NCBI GenBank assembly: GCA_033557465.1 | Contig: CM066033.1 | Location: 586,798,438-586,862,437 of the forward strand | Origin: Ichthyophis bannanicus | Taxonomy: Eukaryota > Chordata > Amphibia > Gymnophiona > Ichthyophiidae | Direction: 5' to 3' | DNA: 64,000 bases | Part shown: positions 24,230 through 36,955 of the stretch, piece by piece | Numbering within the stretch: the first letter of the stretch is position 1 | How the letters are laid out: each line of letters begins with the position of its first letter | Program-made: the position numbers and the translations under genes | The notes under the pieces: model-generated | Told to the model about the DNA's origin: nothing | Database searches by the model: none | Seen by the model: only the letters and a program-made list of their open reading frames with translations

Positions 24230-25270
24230 CACATTATGCAGAAGAATCAGCCAGGCGTGAGAGTGAGCAATAGGGGCTGTGAATGGTGGGGTATGATTGC
24301 CCCAGAAAGAAACAGTACCTTATGTTGTTGGGGCATTTCCCCAACCCAAAGAGCTCTGCAGTTACAGGGCAAGGAGAGAGAGACATTGGGTGATGGCTGC
24401 GGAGGGGGGGGGGCAGGGAGGTTGAGAGAGAGACAATGAGTGATGGCTGGGGGGGCAATGAAAGAGATGCACACAGAGTAATGGTGGGGGACTTTGAGAG
24501 AGACATTGGGTGATGGCTGTATGGGGTTATGAGAGAGAGACATTGGGTGATGGCTGGGGGTGGACTACGAGAGAGACACTGGGTAATGGCTGGGACAGGC
24601 TAAGAGAGAGATACTGGGTGATAGTTGGGGTGGTCTACAAGAGAGAGAGACACACACACACACTGGATGATGACTGGGGGGGGCAATGAGAGAAAGACAC
24701 ACACACAGAATAATAGTAGGGGCTTTGAGAGAGACATTGGGTGATGGTTAGGGAGGTTATGAGAGAGACACTGGGTGATAGCTGGGGTGGGCTATGAGAA
24801 AGCGAGTCACTGGGGAAGAGGAAAGAGGATATTCTGGACAGGAGGAGGGGTGAGAGGGAGAAAGGGGGGTTAGTAAGATGTTAGAGAGTGAGCAATGAGT
24901 AATGTGAGGGCTGGGGTCAGGGAACGTTGTAGGTAGCTGCAGTAAAAATGAAGATTGAGAGCTGGTTTGCAGGAAGGAGGAGTGAAACCTGGATAGCGAA
25001 GCAGGAAAATGAATGGAAGAAAGCTTAAAGTATGAGATCAATATCAGAGATGAATAAAGGGGAAGAAGTGAAGACAGGAAGAGAGAGAATGAGAAATGGA
25101 CAGCAGATCCTGGAAAGAGTTACGTAAGAGAAGACAGAAGAAAGGAGAAGACGGAGTCTGGGACCAACATAATAAAAAGAAATAAAATAGTCAGACAACA
25201 AAGGTAGAAAAATACATTTATTTTCTATTAAGTGATTGGAATATGTCTGTTTTTGCAATGTATATATATG
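24230..25270. repeat. G-rich and GAGA-rich minisatellite block
   Basis: Units like GAGAGAGACATTGGGTGATG and GGCTGGGG recur about twelve times (24,370-24,800). The right end (GGTAGAAAAATACATTTATT ... GGAATATGTCTG) resembles the right interior of the hAT element near 21,330-21,375. It is therefore probably the remnant of a related element whose termini are lost. Confidence 0.6.
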
Positions 25271-26054
25271 TCAGGGACTGAGGATTCTGCTAGCATGGAG
25301 TTTATATTTAAGAATGTGAAGTTAAGGTGTTCCAGCCATACACATACTAAATGCAAACAGTCTACTAGCTAGTCCATAGTACATGTTCCTGGAGATGCGT
25401 GCACCCAAAACTGGGATATGAGCACACCCACCAAGCAGATAAGTCAGTGATTCGGCCCCAGAAAAGAGAACCCATATATATCACTTGAAAAAAATACAAT
25501 ATAGCACTATGGGGGAACCTAGCCATGCCATGGTCACTGCTCAGTAAGGGTGAGAGTGACCTCCCAGCAGGACATGCTGTGGCCACCCTGTCGGTGCAGG
25601 TTGTGGCCGGGTACTACAATGTCCGAGCCATTGCCCTATGCCCTGTGCAGATGCATCCAGGCCAGGCCACCCTGTCCAGGCTATACCCACAGTACCTTGC
25701 TCCTCATTATGCACATTGCCAGGCCAATACTGGCAATAGTGCTAGCAGTGTGGGCTGAGGAAGGTGTTAGCAGCCACCACACACTGGATAGACAGACAGA
25801 CACTCCCCACACCTATGCCAGCATTGTGCAACTATAGAGGTGTTTGGCAGCCCTGGCCACAGCACCAGTCCTGGGCACAGTGCAGGCATGGCTATGGTAA
25901 CCAATACTGTTGAGGTCACTCCCCAGGGTGGTAAACACTGTCAGACACCAGACCTGAAGCACACTCCACAGACATCAGAAAGGTTGCTATGATGCAGCTC
26001 AATCAGCACATTGTGCTTAACTTAGGAATTGCTATCTGCCAGTAATCATAGCAT

Positions 26055-26178
26055 AGAACAAGAACATAAGATATGCCATATTGGGTCAGACCAAGGTCCA
26101 TCAAGCCCAGTAATCTGTTTCCAACAGTGGCCAATCTTGGTCATATTTACCTAGGAGTTTTTCCCAAGAGACACATTT
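26055..26178 (-). repeat. CR1 3' tail inserted in R1
   Basis: ACATAAGATATGCCATATTG, then GTCAGACCAAGGTCCATCAA, is the antisense CR1 3' UTR. Copy R2 lacks it at the equivalent place (about 49,245), so R2 supplies an empty site. Confidence 0.75.
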
Positions 26179-26346
26179 CGATAGATGTGTACCGTATTCC
26201 CAGGTTTAGGGTGGCATTGCTAAGGTATGCAAGTGCTAGTATTGGGAGATGCACGCAAGGCCCAACATCCTGCCTCTCCAGGAGGTTTTGGATAATGGAG
26301 CCTGTGGGTGTGAGTGTGTCTGCCCCTGTTGGCCGCTGCTGTAGGG

Positions 26347-26539
26347 CAGAGGTGCCCAACTCCAGTCCTGGTGGGCCAAACACTGTTTGGATTTTCATGC
26401 TGTCCCTAATGAATATGCATGAGATACATCTGCATACCATGGGGGTGGTACATAAACATGCAGCACAGCCATATTTATTAGAGGCAGCATGGAACCTGAA
26501 TGGTGTTTGGCCCTCCAGGACTGCATTTGGGAGACTCTG
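26347..26539. mobile_element. hAT-type MITE in R1
   Basis: It begins CAGAGGTGCCCAACTCCAG and ends GGGAGACTCTG. 8-bp flanks are CTGTAGGG and CTCTAGGT (imperfect copies). The same MITE occupies the same position in R2 (CTCTAGGG on both sides), so it inserted in their common ancestor. Confidence 0.82.
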
Positions 26540-27964
26540 CTCTAGGTAATGCACATGTTTATGGTGTCTGTGCTCTGTAGGGTAAAATGTAGGCGTTTAC
26601 GTTATCTGCAATAAAGGTTTTATCTGTATTACCACATTTTAGTAGTGGGTAAAATATGGGGACTGGGTTGGCAGGAACCACAGCTGGGACTTGAACTTGT
26701 GACTTTCTGCTCCTGAATACACTGGCTGTGCGTACTGCACCACACTGTCACCACAGGGACAGTTTATTCCCTTGGGATACCATGACTGTTCGTTAGACAG
26801 GGCCTGTCTGTTGCAGTGCATGGCACCCACCTACACAGGGCTAGGCCATGGTCTGCTATGGGCAGCTGCCACTGCCCCCTCCACCACCTGTACCCCTCTG
26901 CCACCATGCTGACATGCCCTTCTGCTGGTGGTGCTCGTGGTGCGCAGTCTCAGGCCATCCAGTGTGCAGGTAGGCGGCTGCCTATGGTGTGTGTTCTGGG
27001 GTAGGGTTGCCTGCATAGCTGTCCACGCTTCCCCCAGCACCGCCTGCCAATGTTCTGTGCCCTTGGGGGTATCTGCTGGGTACTATCCCTGTGAAACTGT
27101 GGTAAACACACTCGTGCCCATGTTGGGCCTCATCAGTTGCTGTCTGGCTGCTCTACTGTTTCAGCATTTCTATGGGCCACCTAGGCATCTGCACTGTGGC
27201 CCAGCTGCACCACAGCATGTGCCACCTGCAGCCCTCTGTGTCCCCTTTTCCAGCATCTGTCCAGTTACCCATTCCAACATGCCCGTCCTGCTGTTGCGGA
27301 ACATGTGCATGCCATAGGAAACCTGTCCAATGGAAAGGGAAAACCCTGATCAGCGCTATTTCACTGTAGGATCATTCACCTAGAATGGGGACAGAGCATA
27401 GACCCTTCCAAAATTAATATCTTTATTTTGGAGCTTTTTTGGTAGTGTTTTTTTATGTTTCCCATTAATATCACTATTGGCCAGCTTGGTTATGTTTTTT
27501 TTACATTTTCTTTTGGTCATTTTCAATGTTTATTTGCCCTTTTGTTCCATGCACAGGTATCACACTTATCACTTTTTGTAGGTTTCCCTGGTTTTGCTGT
27601 ACATTGCTGACGGAAATAGTTTCTTTTCCCTTTAAATCTGCTCTAACGCCAGGGTTTCACTGGCGTTAGTCTTCAGCCCCGGATTCCACAGCTTTAGTAT
27701 GCATGGAGCCTCTCCCCTCCCACTATCCACCCATTGATCCTCTCTCCCCGCCCCTGGGGAGCCTTCCTCCGCCCCTGGGGAGCCTTCCTCCGCCCTCCGG
27801 GAGCCTTTCTCTGCCTTCAGCGCTCGTTTGCGCCGCTGAGCGCATTATCATGCGATAATGTACTTTATCACCCAGTAAAGTGCCATTATCGAGCGATAAG
27901 GTATCTTATCACCCGATAACGTGATAGCAGCGCAAATAGCGCCCTTTAGTAAACATACCCCTTA

Positions 27965-28379
27965 GATTCCAGAGGGTTCATCTTAAAAGGGTTTCAGTCC
28001 TTTCTGTCACATTGCTCCTGCTCCTCTCTTTCCCACCCTCATTTGTGTGGTTCCATATATTTCCATTCTGCTCCAAACACTGTTGAACTTATGTTTATGC
28101 TGATGCCAACTAATTGTACCAGTCTATTAAATGTTCTTTATTTTATGAGAACACCTACTTTTCTCAATATTAGACCATATTGGACCATCATATATAATGT
28201 TTTAACCTCAGCAAACTCTCATTCCCAATGTATTTATAATCACAGGTCCATAATCCTAATTTTCATTGCTTAAAAATCAGCATACCAAAAAAACATTGAA
28301 ATCAATTTAAGGTGGCTTTAACATGTTCCCTGTAAAATAGTTATCTCCAAGTTATAATGCCCTGTTCAATGTAATTTCA
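27965..28379. other. Unassigned interval
   Basis: No gene is supported. Confidence 0.3.
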
Positions 28380-28455
28380 GTTTGTTCAATGTAAACCGCA
28401 CTGATGCAGAATAGCGCGGTATATAAGAGAATATAAATAAATAAATAAATAATAA
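28380..28455 (+). repeat. L2-type LINE 3' end
   Basis: GTAAACCGCACTGATGCAG, GCGCGGTATATAAGAG and (AATA)n, the same sense-strand tail as at 18.36 kb. Confidence 0.75.
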
Positions 28456-29689
28456 GTCAGTGATATTATAAAGGGTAATTTAATAAACCATTTTCACACA
28501 TAAAACAGAATTTTGCATGCAGTAAAGGTAGATCATGCTTAAAAGTATGTGCACTGCAAGCCAGCATGTACTTGCACATTAGGCGTGCACAGGGGCGGAG
28601 TTTGGGCACACCAAGAGTGGAGTCATGATTTATGTGTATACTTTATAAAGTTCGCATGTATGTGAGTAAAGTATGCACTAACTGTTGCACCTGCTCTCAA
28701 GCAGGTATAATGTCCACACCTTCAATATAGGTGCTATTGCTGCTCGATTTGTGCTAGTATTTCATAAAGTTATATAGGGCCCTATAGAGCCAAAATAGGT
28801 ATCATTCCGTTCAATCCACCTCAGTGCTCTGTTATAACGGTGGACATCCATGGGGAAATAAGTAGTTTTTTACACCCCTTTTTTTCTAACAGATCATTAA
28901 TGTTGTTCACCAGGGGCCCTAATATTAGAGAGAAGATTGTCAAGTATGTGTTGTCAGTTCTAGTAACACAGCATAGTCATGAATCAACTCACTTCTCTTA
29001 TACATCTGACCTATGAATGGAAATTTAATGCTAGGTTTGACACTATTTAGACAGAGTGGATGGCATATATAATCGTATGCCCCTGCTCATTGATACATGT
29101 GGGAAGGATGAAGTGTACATTTAAAATTTGACTGAACACAAGAGTCAGTTTACATCTGAAAATGATCATACTCCAAAATTGGGACACTGTTCTTAATTAA
29201 AATGGAAAGTTAGTAATCATATTTGAGAAAACTGGCATGGAGGTGAACAGGAATCCATTTAAAATTATCCTGGGCAATTTTGGATCTGCATCTTAAACAT
29301 ACAGTAGAATCAAATAGTATGTATTTGGAAACTGCGTGGCAATACTTAATTTGAATAGGCATATGCGAGGCTGCAAGAGGCCTGAAAGTTCAATGAGAGG
29401 GGCATAAGACTGCAGATGCAGCTAAAGCACCTAATACTGTTGCAATGACTTTGACTCATCCAGTTGGTGAAGCTCTTTCTGACCTACCAGAATTGACAGT
29501 GAAATAATATTTCAGAAATAGAGAAAACAGGAAGGTGTATATTCAACTATATAAATTTACAATATTTTAAAAACAATAAACACAATCAAGAAAGCTACAG
29601 GAATCTGATACACTAAAAATTCGCTGATTTTTCCTTGCTGTTGGACACAACCATTAATTTTTAAATCTTTCTCATACTATTATTCTTCA
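28456..29689. other. Unassigned AT-rich interval
   Basis: No gene is supported. The 28,470-28,760 part resembles small MITE-like sequence with TTATAAA-rich ends. Confidence 0.3.
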
Positions 29690-30215
29690 GGCCTACACAT
29701 TTAGCTCTCTATCCACTTCTCCCTGTGAAGGAGATCTGTATATCACACCAATGCCAATGGTTTTCCCATTCCCTCTTTTAATTGAACCCACAGTGCCTCC
29801 TCGCTCCCTTTTATGCCTTGTTATTCTATAGCTTTAATATTATTTTTTACATATGGTTTATGGTTAAGGCACTTGATATACCGCTCTTTACCCTGTGTAT
29901 CAGAGCGGTTTACAAACATATGCTAATAGGATATAGTGTCACTCCTCCTCTCCTTCTTCCTACCTTGTCCTTACTGAATAAAGTATAGCCTGATATAATT
30001 GCATCTCAGTCATAGTTGTCTGTGAACTATGTCTCCGCAACTGCCACTAAATATAAGCCTCTTCCATTAAAGCATCAGCATCTGGGATCTTATTTGCTAT
30101 GCTATGGGCATTTATGTACACCGCTTTCCAGATGTTGCTCCTTTTACCCATTTCTACAGACATATTTAATGTTTTACTTACCTGGGGCTTTACAATTGCT
30201 ATTAATCCTTCTTGC
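29690..30215 (-). pseudogene. CR1-type LINE endonuclease fragment
   Basis: Antisense match to the CR1 copy at about 51,940-52,330, for example GGAGATCTGTATATCACACC and TGCTATGGGCATTTAT. It is interrupted at about 29,858-29,930 by a short L2-type tail (GATATACCGCTCTTT ... AGAGCGGTTTAC). The CR1 was therefore in place before the L2 tail landed. Confidence 0.75.
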
Positions 30216-30439
30216 ATTTCAACAGAGCTGAAGAGATCCCATCTCTTGCTTGCCTGTTGACATAAAACATTGCTGCCTGGTTGTTTGAATCAAAACAGAA
30301 GAATTCTGGAGAAGATCAAGAAAAATTGTTCTAAGTTGTTGATGTGGATGTGAGTTCCCTAACCTAGTTTTGAAGCAACTGTACTTAAAACTACCTGATG
30401 CTGACAAGAAGAGCTGCCGCAATCATTAGGCAAACTGGC

Positions 30440-30576
30440 AAGTGGCTAAAGTACTTGCATAAGTGGCCATTAACATATGTAAGTCCTTGAAAATACATGA
30501 TTTACACGTGTAAATGGCACATACCTTTACATGGCCCTTATAAAATTACCCCCTAGATGAGTGTTACTTAGATTTC
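30440..30576 (+). pseudogene. Non-LTR RT fragment, left piece, and MITE-like end
   Basis: The stretch ending ATAAAATTACCCCCT (about 30,537-30,553) looks like a small MITE terminus. Bases 30,560-30,593 begin a LINE RT block (YLDFKKAVDT) that continues at 33,099 after the Tx1 insertion. Confidence 0.5.
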
Positions 30577-30704
30577 AAAAAAGCAGTTGACACGGGGGGC
30601 GGAGCCCGATGTCCAGCGGGATGGTCGCATAACGCTGAGGCTCCCGAATTAACACCGGACAAACTTGAATTTCTGCTCTGATCTTGCCGGGGCACATTGG
30701 TGAG

Positions 30705-31554
30705 ATGGCGGGGACCAAACCCACGCGCCTGGAATTTGGCTCTCCAGCGGCTTCTCACGGTAAACGCTCCAAAACTGAACCCCCGTCCCCGCAGAAGGGG
30801 CTGGCTTTGCGCGAGGGCCCCGAAATGCAGCAGGAAATCCTCGCAGAAATTAGAGGGGTTAAGGACCTCGTGCAGTCAAACGGTGAAGCACTTCGAGCGC
30901 TGAGGGAAGATCTTGGTGTACTGCAAGGCAGGCTAGAGGGGCTCTCTTCGCGTCAGGACAAAATGGAGAGTATATTAGACTCCCATGCGGTCCGGCTGTC
31001 CAAACTTGACAAAGTTGAACGTCAGGTGCGGGCCTTGCAGAAAGAAGTGGAAGACGGCAACAATAGAGCGCGCCGCAACAACCTATGACTCGTGGGCATA
31101 CCGGAGGGAGCGGAATTGGGTGACATGAAGGAGTTTTTTAAGTAAAATCCTCCCTTCCCTGCTCCAAATCACCTTTACCAAAGAATTGGAGATCGATCGC
31201 GCTCATCGTGTACCCACAAACATAACGCTCAACAGGAAGACCCCGCGGCCTATCATCTTTCGACTTTTGAGATATCAACATGTGGAACAAATTCTCAGTG
31301 CCTCCCGGGCAAAGGGCCATATGGAGTTTGAGAGCCACAAGGTCTCCTTCTATCCTGACTTGGCTAAACCCACGGTCGACCGCCGAAAGCGCTTTCTGGA
31401 ATTTCGGCCGAGGCTTCAACAATTACAAGCACGCTATGGCCTGATGTACCCGGCCAAGCTCCGAGTCACGCTTCACAATCAGACAAGAACATTTGAGGAC
31501 CCTGATCTACTAGCGGAGTTTTTGGACTCTAAAGAAGCCGACTTGATGCGCTGA
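30705..31554 (+). pseudogene. Tx1/L1 ORF1 protein, frameshifted
   Basis: The first part, open to 31088, is a coiled-coil region (heptad-like LREDLGVLQGRLEGLSS...LDKVERQVRALQKEVE) ending NNRARRNNL. That is the conserved start of the L1 ORF1 RRM. A stop at 31086-31088 and a frameshift near 31,135 separate it from the C-terminal part (31,186-31,554), which has ARYGLMYPAKLRVT and LLAEFLDS. ORF1p is a trimeric RNA chaperone that coats LINE RNA. This copy cannot make it whole. Confidence 0.85.
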
Positions 31555-31967
31555 TTTCCAGAATATTCCCGCCAGTACTCTCATATCCGCTGTGCCTGCC
31601 ATATTGGATTTACCGCGGCTCAGCAAAGAGTCTGTCGAGGGAGGTCTGTCGCCTTATTTTGAAGATATCTGGGACCCGACTCCATCTACCCATAGTAGCC
31701 TCGACGAGTATCAGAGACAGTGTTTCTTATGGACTCTGGTGTTTCTTTTCTTTTATTATGTCTTTACCTTCCTCTCTAGGGCCTCCTCCCGCAGACATCT
31801 GGTCGCCATATTCATTGGGGGTTTGCTTCTTCTCTAAGTTACTTTGGTACATACTTTTCAATATGGTGTATTGGCCAGCATACTTGGTGCTTATGTCATT
31901 ATTGTACAGATTCTGATTATGTTGTAAGTTTTCAAGCGCTCTTACCTAAAATGTCTAGTATCGACTG

Positions 31968-32330
31968 ATGGCACCATGTAAGATTTTTTCATTGAACGTA
32001 CAAGGAATCAATAATCCGATAAAACGGAGGAAACTCCTAAGCTATCTAAGTCATGAGGCTGCGGACCTGATTTTCCTCCAAGAAACACATTTCAATTCGA
32101 AGGAAACTTTCCACCTCAATATTAAACCTTACATGGTGGCCGCCTACTAGCTGTTTCTAGGAAATGTGGGGTTGCTATATTGGATAGGAAATCTCTGCAT
32201 GCTACTATTGCTGCGACTTGCTTAGACACAGCGGGTAGATGGCCCAGAGTTCACCTCAAGATGGGTAACTTTAAAATTACATGTATATGCCTTTATGCTC
32301 CTAATCTGGATGACCCTGCCCTGTAGCTAT
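31968..32330 (+). pseudogene. Tx1/L1 ORF2 endonuclease start
   Basis: KIFSLNVQGINNPIKRRKLL and then DLIFLQETHF form the N-terminal APE endonuclease blocks (LNVQG, LQETH) of Tx1/L1 ORF2. A stop at 32148 and further stops follow. A second block, KITCICLYAPN, is near 32,270. The remainder, including RT, is deleted. Confidence 0.85.
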
Positions 32331-33098
32331 TACTGCTCAGGCTGCGCAGGCCTCTGCTAATTCTTCATTGATAGTGGGGGGGATTTCAATTCAGTTCTTG
32401 ATCCTCTGATTGACAAATAGTCGCCCAGGATAAGTGGTCCCCCCAAGAGTCATATCGCGCTTACCTCTATGATCAAAGATATTGTTCTAGTCGATCTACG
32501 GAGGCTACTACACCCCAATGAGCTCTTTCTTGGACGACTGTGGGACTCCGCTCAGTGGCGGGGGTCCCCTCTCTTCCTAAGAAGGGTCGCTTTCTCCTGA
32601 TTTCATGCTGGGTATAGCCATATGTTTGATTACGGGGACTTGGAGGGATAGCTCTCGACTTGCTGTCAATGAATAGTGGAACCTTGTCTGCTTATATAGT
32701 AAATATGAGCAGATATCTCGGAGAGCTATTTTCCATACCCCATTTCATTCTTGCTTGTCTAAATGGCAGATGCTCAATGATCATGTACCATCTGCTCATT
32801 GCTTCGACATGTCTGTTTAATGTACACTCATCATGTTTCAGATCGCTGTAAGGTTTTGTAACATAATAATGTTTCAGATCGCTGTAAGGTTTTGTAACAC
32901 AATAATGTCAGTACACGCCCGCTTCGAGAATGTTTTAGTTTTCTAGAGAAGAAGCAGGGGGGAGGGGGTGGTGGGGGTTTGCTTTGGTGTATGTATCACA
33001 TTACATGTATGTATTTGTCTCTTAGTTGTATGTCTTCCTTTCCTTTGTTGTTGCAAAACGAAAATAAAGAATTAAAAAAAAAAAAAAGCAGTTGACAC

Positions 33099-33195
33099 AG
33101 TTCTGCATAGGCAGCATATAAATAAACAGTGCATCATTAGAATGGGCCCTAAACTGATGGCTGTGTTAGAAAATGGTTGAGTGGGAGTTGACAAA
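33099..33195 (+). pseudogene. LINE RT fragment, right piece
   Basis: Continuation of the block begun at 30,560 (DTV, then IIRMGPKLMAVLEN-like residues). It is cut off by copy F1 at 33,196. Confidence 0.5.
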
Positions 33196-34084
33196 GGGGT
33201 ATGTTTACTAAACTGCGGTAACGTTACAGACCGCGCGTTAGGTAAAGTTAACGCTCATTAGGTAACGTTAACGCGTGGTATGTAACGTTAACGCACAGTA
33301 ACGTTACAAACCGTGCGGAAGCGTTCCGCGGCGCGGTACACACTGCAGAGGGAGGAGAGAGGGCGAAGAGCAAGGTTCAATGGGCGGGGAGTGGATGGGG
33401 CGAGGCTCCCTGCACACTAATGCGCTGAACTGAAGAGCTGAATCCTACCGCGAATGAAAACCTGCCGTTAGATGCACATTTGCAGGAGAGAGAAACCATT
33501 TCAGTGTCGGCAATGTACAGCATAGGCAGGGAGCACAAGAAACGTGATAGTAGTGCTCCATTTGCAGCAACACCATAGTGCCCAAGTATGAGAGGCCACT
33601 ATGGCAATGGTGTAAATGGGGCATAGGGGGCTGCAGGCAGCACATGTAGTGGGGGCAGCCGGGGCATAGGGCGGACCTGGGTGTCGCCCAGGTGGCTCAT
33701 AGGAACATAGAAACTGGAAGTCTGAAAGACAGCATCTGACAAAGGCCAAACACAATATACAAATACATTGCCCACACTAGCCAATAGTTGCCAGGGCAGA
33801 GACAGGACTTCCCCGCATCCATCCCACCACCATGTTGAAGGGACAGAATGTTGTTAGGCGGTGATAGGGGGTGGGGGTGGGGATGTCCATGTATGCCTTC
33901 CCACCCCAGACGCCGCACTGTAGGCACCTGTCTACCTGAACAGTGGATGGCCTGGGACAGCGCACAACAAGAACCAACAGCATATGGTTATGTCAGCATA
34001 GCATGGGGGGATGTGTCCATGTTGGATGGAGCAGTGGACCAAGGCCATGCCCTGTACCAGTACGTGGTGTGCAGTGCAACAGAA

Positions 34085-34480
34085 AAGGTCTGGCTGAGGA
34101 GACATAAAGGTATGTCCCAGGGACTGCTGTGCCTCTGTGGCCTCACTGTGGTACAGTACACACAGCCAGTGTGACTCAGAGCAGATGGTCACAGGTTCAG
34201 GTCCCAGCTGCAGATCTTGCAGAACACATTACAAACTTTTGCCCAACTATGTAAATACAACAGAAAAACAGAAAAAAAAAACAGGAAATGTCTGGCTGAG
34301 AAGAGGTAAAGGTAGTTCCAGGGACTGCTGGGCCTCCATGGCAACACCGTGGTGCAGTACACACAGCCAGTGTGTCCAGGAGCAGAGGTTCACAGATACA
34401 GCTGCTGGAACCTGCTGGAACCTGCAGAATACATCCCAACATTTTACCCTACGAAGCATACACATCAAACCGTGCAATCC
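34085..34480 (+). repeat. Tandemly duplicated tRNA-like module in F1
   Basis: Two units of about 205 bp. The first has A-box-like TGGTACAGTAC at 34149 and B-box-like GGTTCAGGTCC at 34194. The second has TGGTGCAGTAC at 34350 with a damaged B-box. F2 has a single unit (A 55352, B 55398), so the duplication is specific to F1. Confidence 0.65.
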
Positions 34481-36328
34481 CCACAGCAGCGGCCAACAGG
34501 GGTAGAAACACCCACTCACACAGGCTCCACCATCCAAATCAAGCTGTACAGGCACGCTGCTGGCCTCAGGCATGGAGTTGCAGGTAACATCACAGCACCA
34601 CTGCTACCTCCTGCTCAGTTCAGAAATGTCGGCAGTGTGTCAGGCAGGGTTGCCAAACATCCCTATCATTGCACAGTGCTGCAGTAGGAGTGTGTGTGTA
34701 TATGTCTATCCATAGTTTTCTGGCTGCCCACCCTGCTCTCGGCCCACATTGTCCAACTGTTACCAGCATTAGCCTGCGAATGTGCATAATGAGGAGCAAG
34801 GTAGTGTGGGTATGGGCCAGATAAGGCGAATTGGGCAGGCTGCATCTGCACATGGAGTATTGCAATGGCTGGTACACTGTAGTGTCCAAATACCACCTGC
34901 ATGGACAGGGTGGCCACAGCATGTCGTGTTGGGAGGGCAGTCTCACCCTGACTCAGCAGTGACCATGGCATGTCAAGGTTCCCCCCTAGTGTTCTATACT
35001 ATTTGTATCCAGTGATACCTGGGTGGTCCCAGTTATGGGGCCCAATCACTGACATATCTGCTGTGCGTGCTTGCTGCCCATCCTATGTCTGGGTGCATGT
35101 GTTTTCTCACTGACCATATACCACAGACTGGCCAGTGGCATGTCTGCAGTTAGTCTGTGCATGGTGAGAACAGTGTGTATGCTGGTGCAGTCTGACAGTG
35201 TTGTCTGATGATGCATGGCAGACTGTGGTATGTGGCAACTGAGGATTCACATGGCAACCCCACATTAATGCTGGTCTGCCAATGCTCTAGTCACAGGTAT
35301 TTCTCATGCGCACTAGCCCTAGAGGGATATACTTTGCAATCCAGAACGGGCTTGCTGGTCCTGCAGCCAGTCCTGTGATCTCAGGCACCTGTTCCTCCAT
35401 GCCCCCACCTACAAGATGGGTGTTATGGGGCCCTTGGGGGCACATAGTGTATACTACTCCGAACAGTTGGGGGCCATGGTACATAACCCTCATAAGACAC
35501 TGGACACCCCTCTGCCCTGCTAACAGGTGGCCATGGCAGCCAGACCTTAACACTGAATACACACTGATCTGGGTGGTTTCTGGTAGTGTGTGGCAGGTGT
35601 CCTGTGGTCTGGGACACCTGCCACACACTACCAGTGATGGGGATGAGAATCAGGACTTATATGTAGCACCACATGTACTGTGGACCTAGTGCTGGGCAGC
35701 CATCCATACCCTCAGGGTGAATACAGAACCTGCACAATGGCAGGGTCTGTAGCTACTCTGTGCCAGGATCACGCACAGCAGTCCATCTTACCAGGCTACG
35801 GTAACAGAGAGGTGAAGACCCCATTTATTGATCCACTGTGGACCACTGTTCAGCAAATGCAATGCATCATGGGTGCTGGTGCGGTTACCCTAACCTGGCG
35901 CACAGAGCAGACAGTCCATGCGGTCCTGCAGTCCCTCTGTACCCAGGCATTGCTATACAGCAGGCCATAGAGGTATAGCCTACTGGTTCATACAATGACA
36001 TTCCAAACTGTGTCCATGGGTTCAATCCCCTACTGTTCCCCCCTCCCATGCATGCCAAACTCAGATATTTTGCATGCTTCTAACACTCATATTTTTGCAT
36101 ATATATGCTACCAGCCCATAAGAGACTCGCCACAGTGGGCGACATTCCTCTGGTCCGGTTATCTGCGTCTGTCAGTTGTGTAGAGTCCAGACTGCCTGTG
36201 CAGGCTGCCACAACAGGTCATGCACTGTGACCCTGTCCTGCATTGTGCCACTATGTTGCCTGTCTCGCCTGTACCTCGGCTGCATGGTACCACCACACCT
36301 CTGTCCACCACTCATCGCAACCATCCTG

Positions 36329-36955
36329 AACATAAGAACATAAGATATGCCATACTGGGTCAGACCAAGGTCCATCAAGCCCAGTATCCTGTTTCCAATA
36401 GTGGCCAATCTAGGTCATACGTACCTAGCAGACCCCATTTATTGATCCACTTTCCCCAAAAGACACAGGTTCCACAATGCTTGTACTGGGTCAAGCATTG
36501 ATATCCTGGGTCCCTTCTTAATAATGGTTTATGGACCTTTCCTCCAGGAACTTGTCCAAACCTTTTTTAAACCCAGCTACACTAACAGCCTTTACTACAT
36601 CCTCCAGTAACAAATTCCCAAGTTTGATTACACGTTGAGTGAAAAAATATTTTCTTTTATTAGTCTTAAATAGTTTACCCAGTAGCTTCATTGCATGTCC
36701 CCTAGTCTTTCTATATTCTGATAACATAAACAATCAATCTACGTTTACCCGTTCCACTCCATTCATTAATTTATAGACTTCTATCATATCTCCCCTCAGC
36801 CGTCTCTTTTCCAGGTTAAAGAGCCCTAACCTTTTTAGCCTTTCTTCATAGGAGTATCCTTCCATCCCCTTTACCATTTTGGTGGCTCTTCTCTGAACCT
36901 TTTCTAATAATGCTATATCCTTTTTAAGATACGGCGACCAGAATTGCACACAATA
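36329..36955 (-). pseudogene. CR1-type LINE, 5'-truncated, inserted in F1
   Basis: Minus-strand translation gives [35 protein letters not shown] and FLEERSINHY, the C-terminal end of CR1 ORF2. These sit in two frames with a shift near 36,733. The 3' end is the CR1 UTR at 36,329-36,400. ATCCTG occurs on both sides (36323-36328, 36956-36961). F2 shows the uninterrupted sequence near 57,250. Confidence 0.88.

Larger units (their letters stand above)
25320..27961 (-). mobile_element. Large Harbinger-like element, copy R1 (reverse, 3'-truncated)
   Basis: It ends with TTTAGTAAACATACCCC at 27961, flanked by TTA, and is reverse-oriented relative to F1 and F2. Its body aligns with R2 (for example 25,320-25,560 with 48,302-48,540, and 26,180-26,340 with 49,270-49,430) and, reversed, with F1 and F2. 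The opposite terminus is missing; the copy stops at about 25,320. It carries a tRNA-like module (A-box near 26,735, B-box near 26,690, minus strand), a hAT MITE at 26,347 and a CR1 tail near 26,060. No transposase is visible. Confidence 0.75.
30594..33081 (+). mobile_element. Tx1/L1-type LINE, 5'-complete but internally deleted
   Basis: The target duplication AAAAAAGCAGTTGACAC lies at 30577-30593 and about 33082-33098. A poly(A) tail of about 14 residues precedes the second copy. The element starts with a G-rich 5' end, then ORF1, the start of ORF2 (endonuclease) and a 3' UTR ending AATAAAGAATTAAAA. At 2.5 kb it lacks the reverse transcriptase and most of ORF2, so an internal deletion of roughly 3 kb is inferred. 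A 36-bp tandem duplication lies at about 32,836-32,908. It inserted into an older LINE RT fragment. Confidence 0.9.

Noticed and set aside
35976..36030. Genuine tRNA gene
   Set aside because: A- and B-box-like sequences are present, but acceptor and T-stem pairing is poor. It is better described as a tRNA-like module in a repeat.
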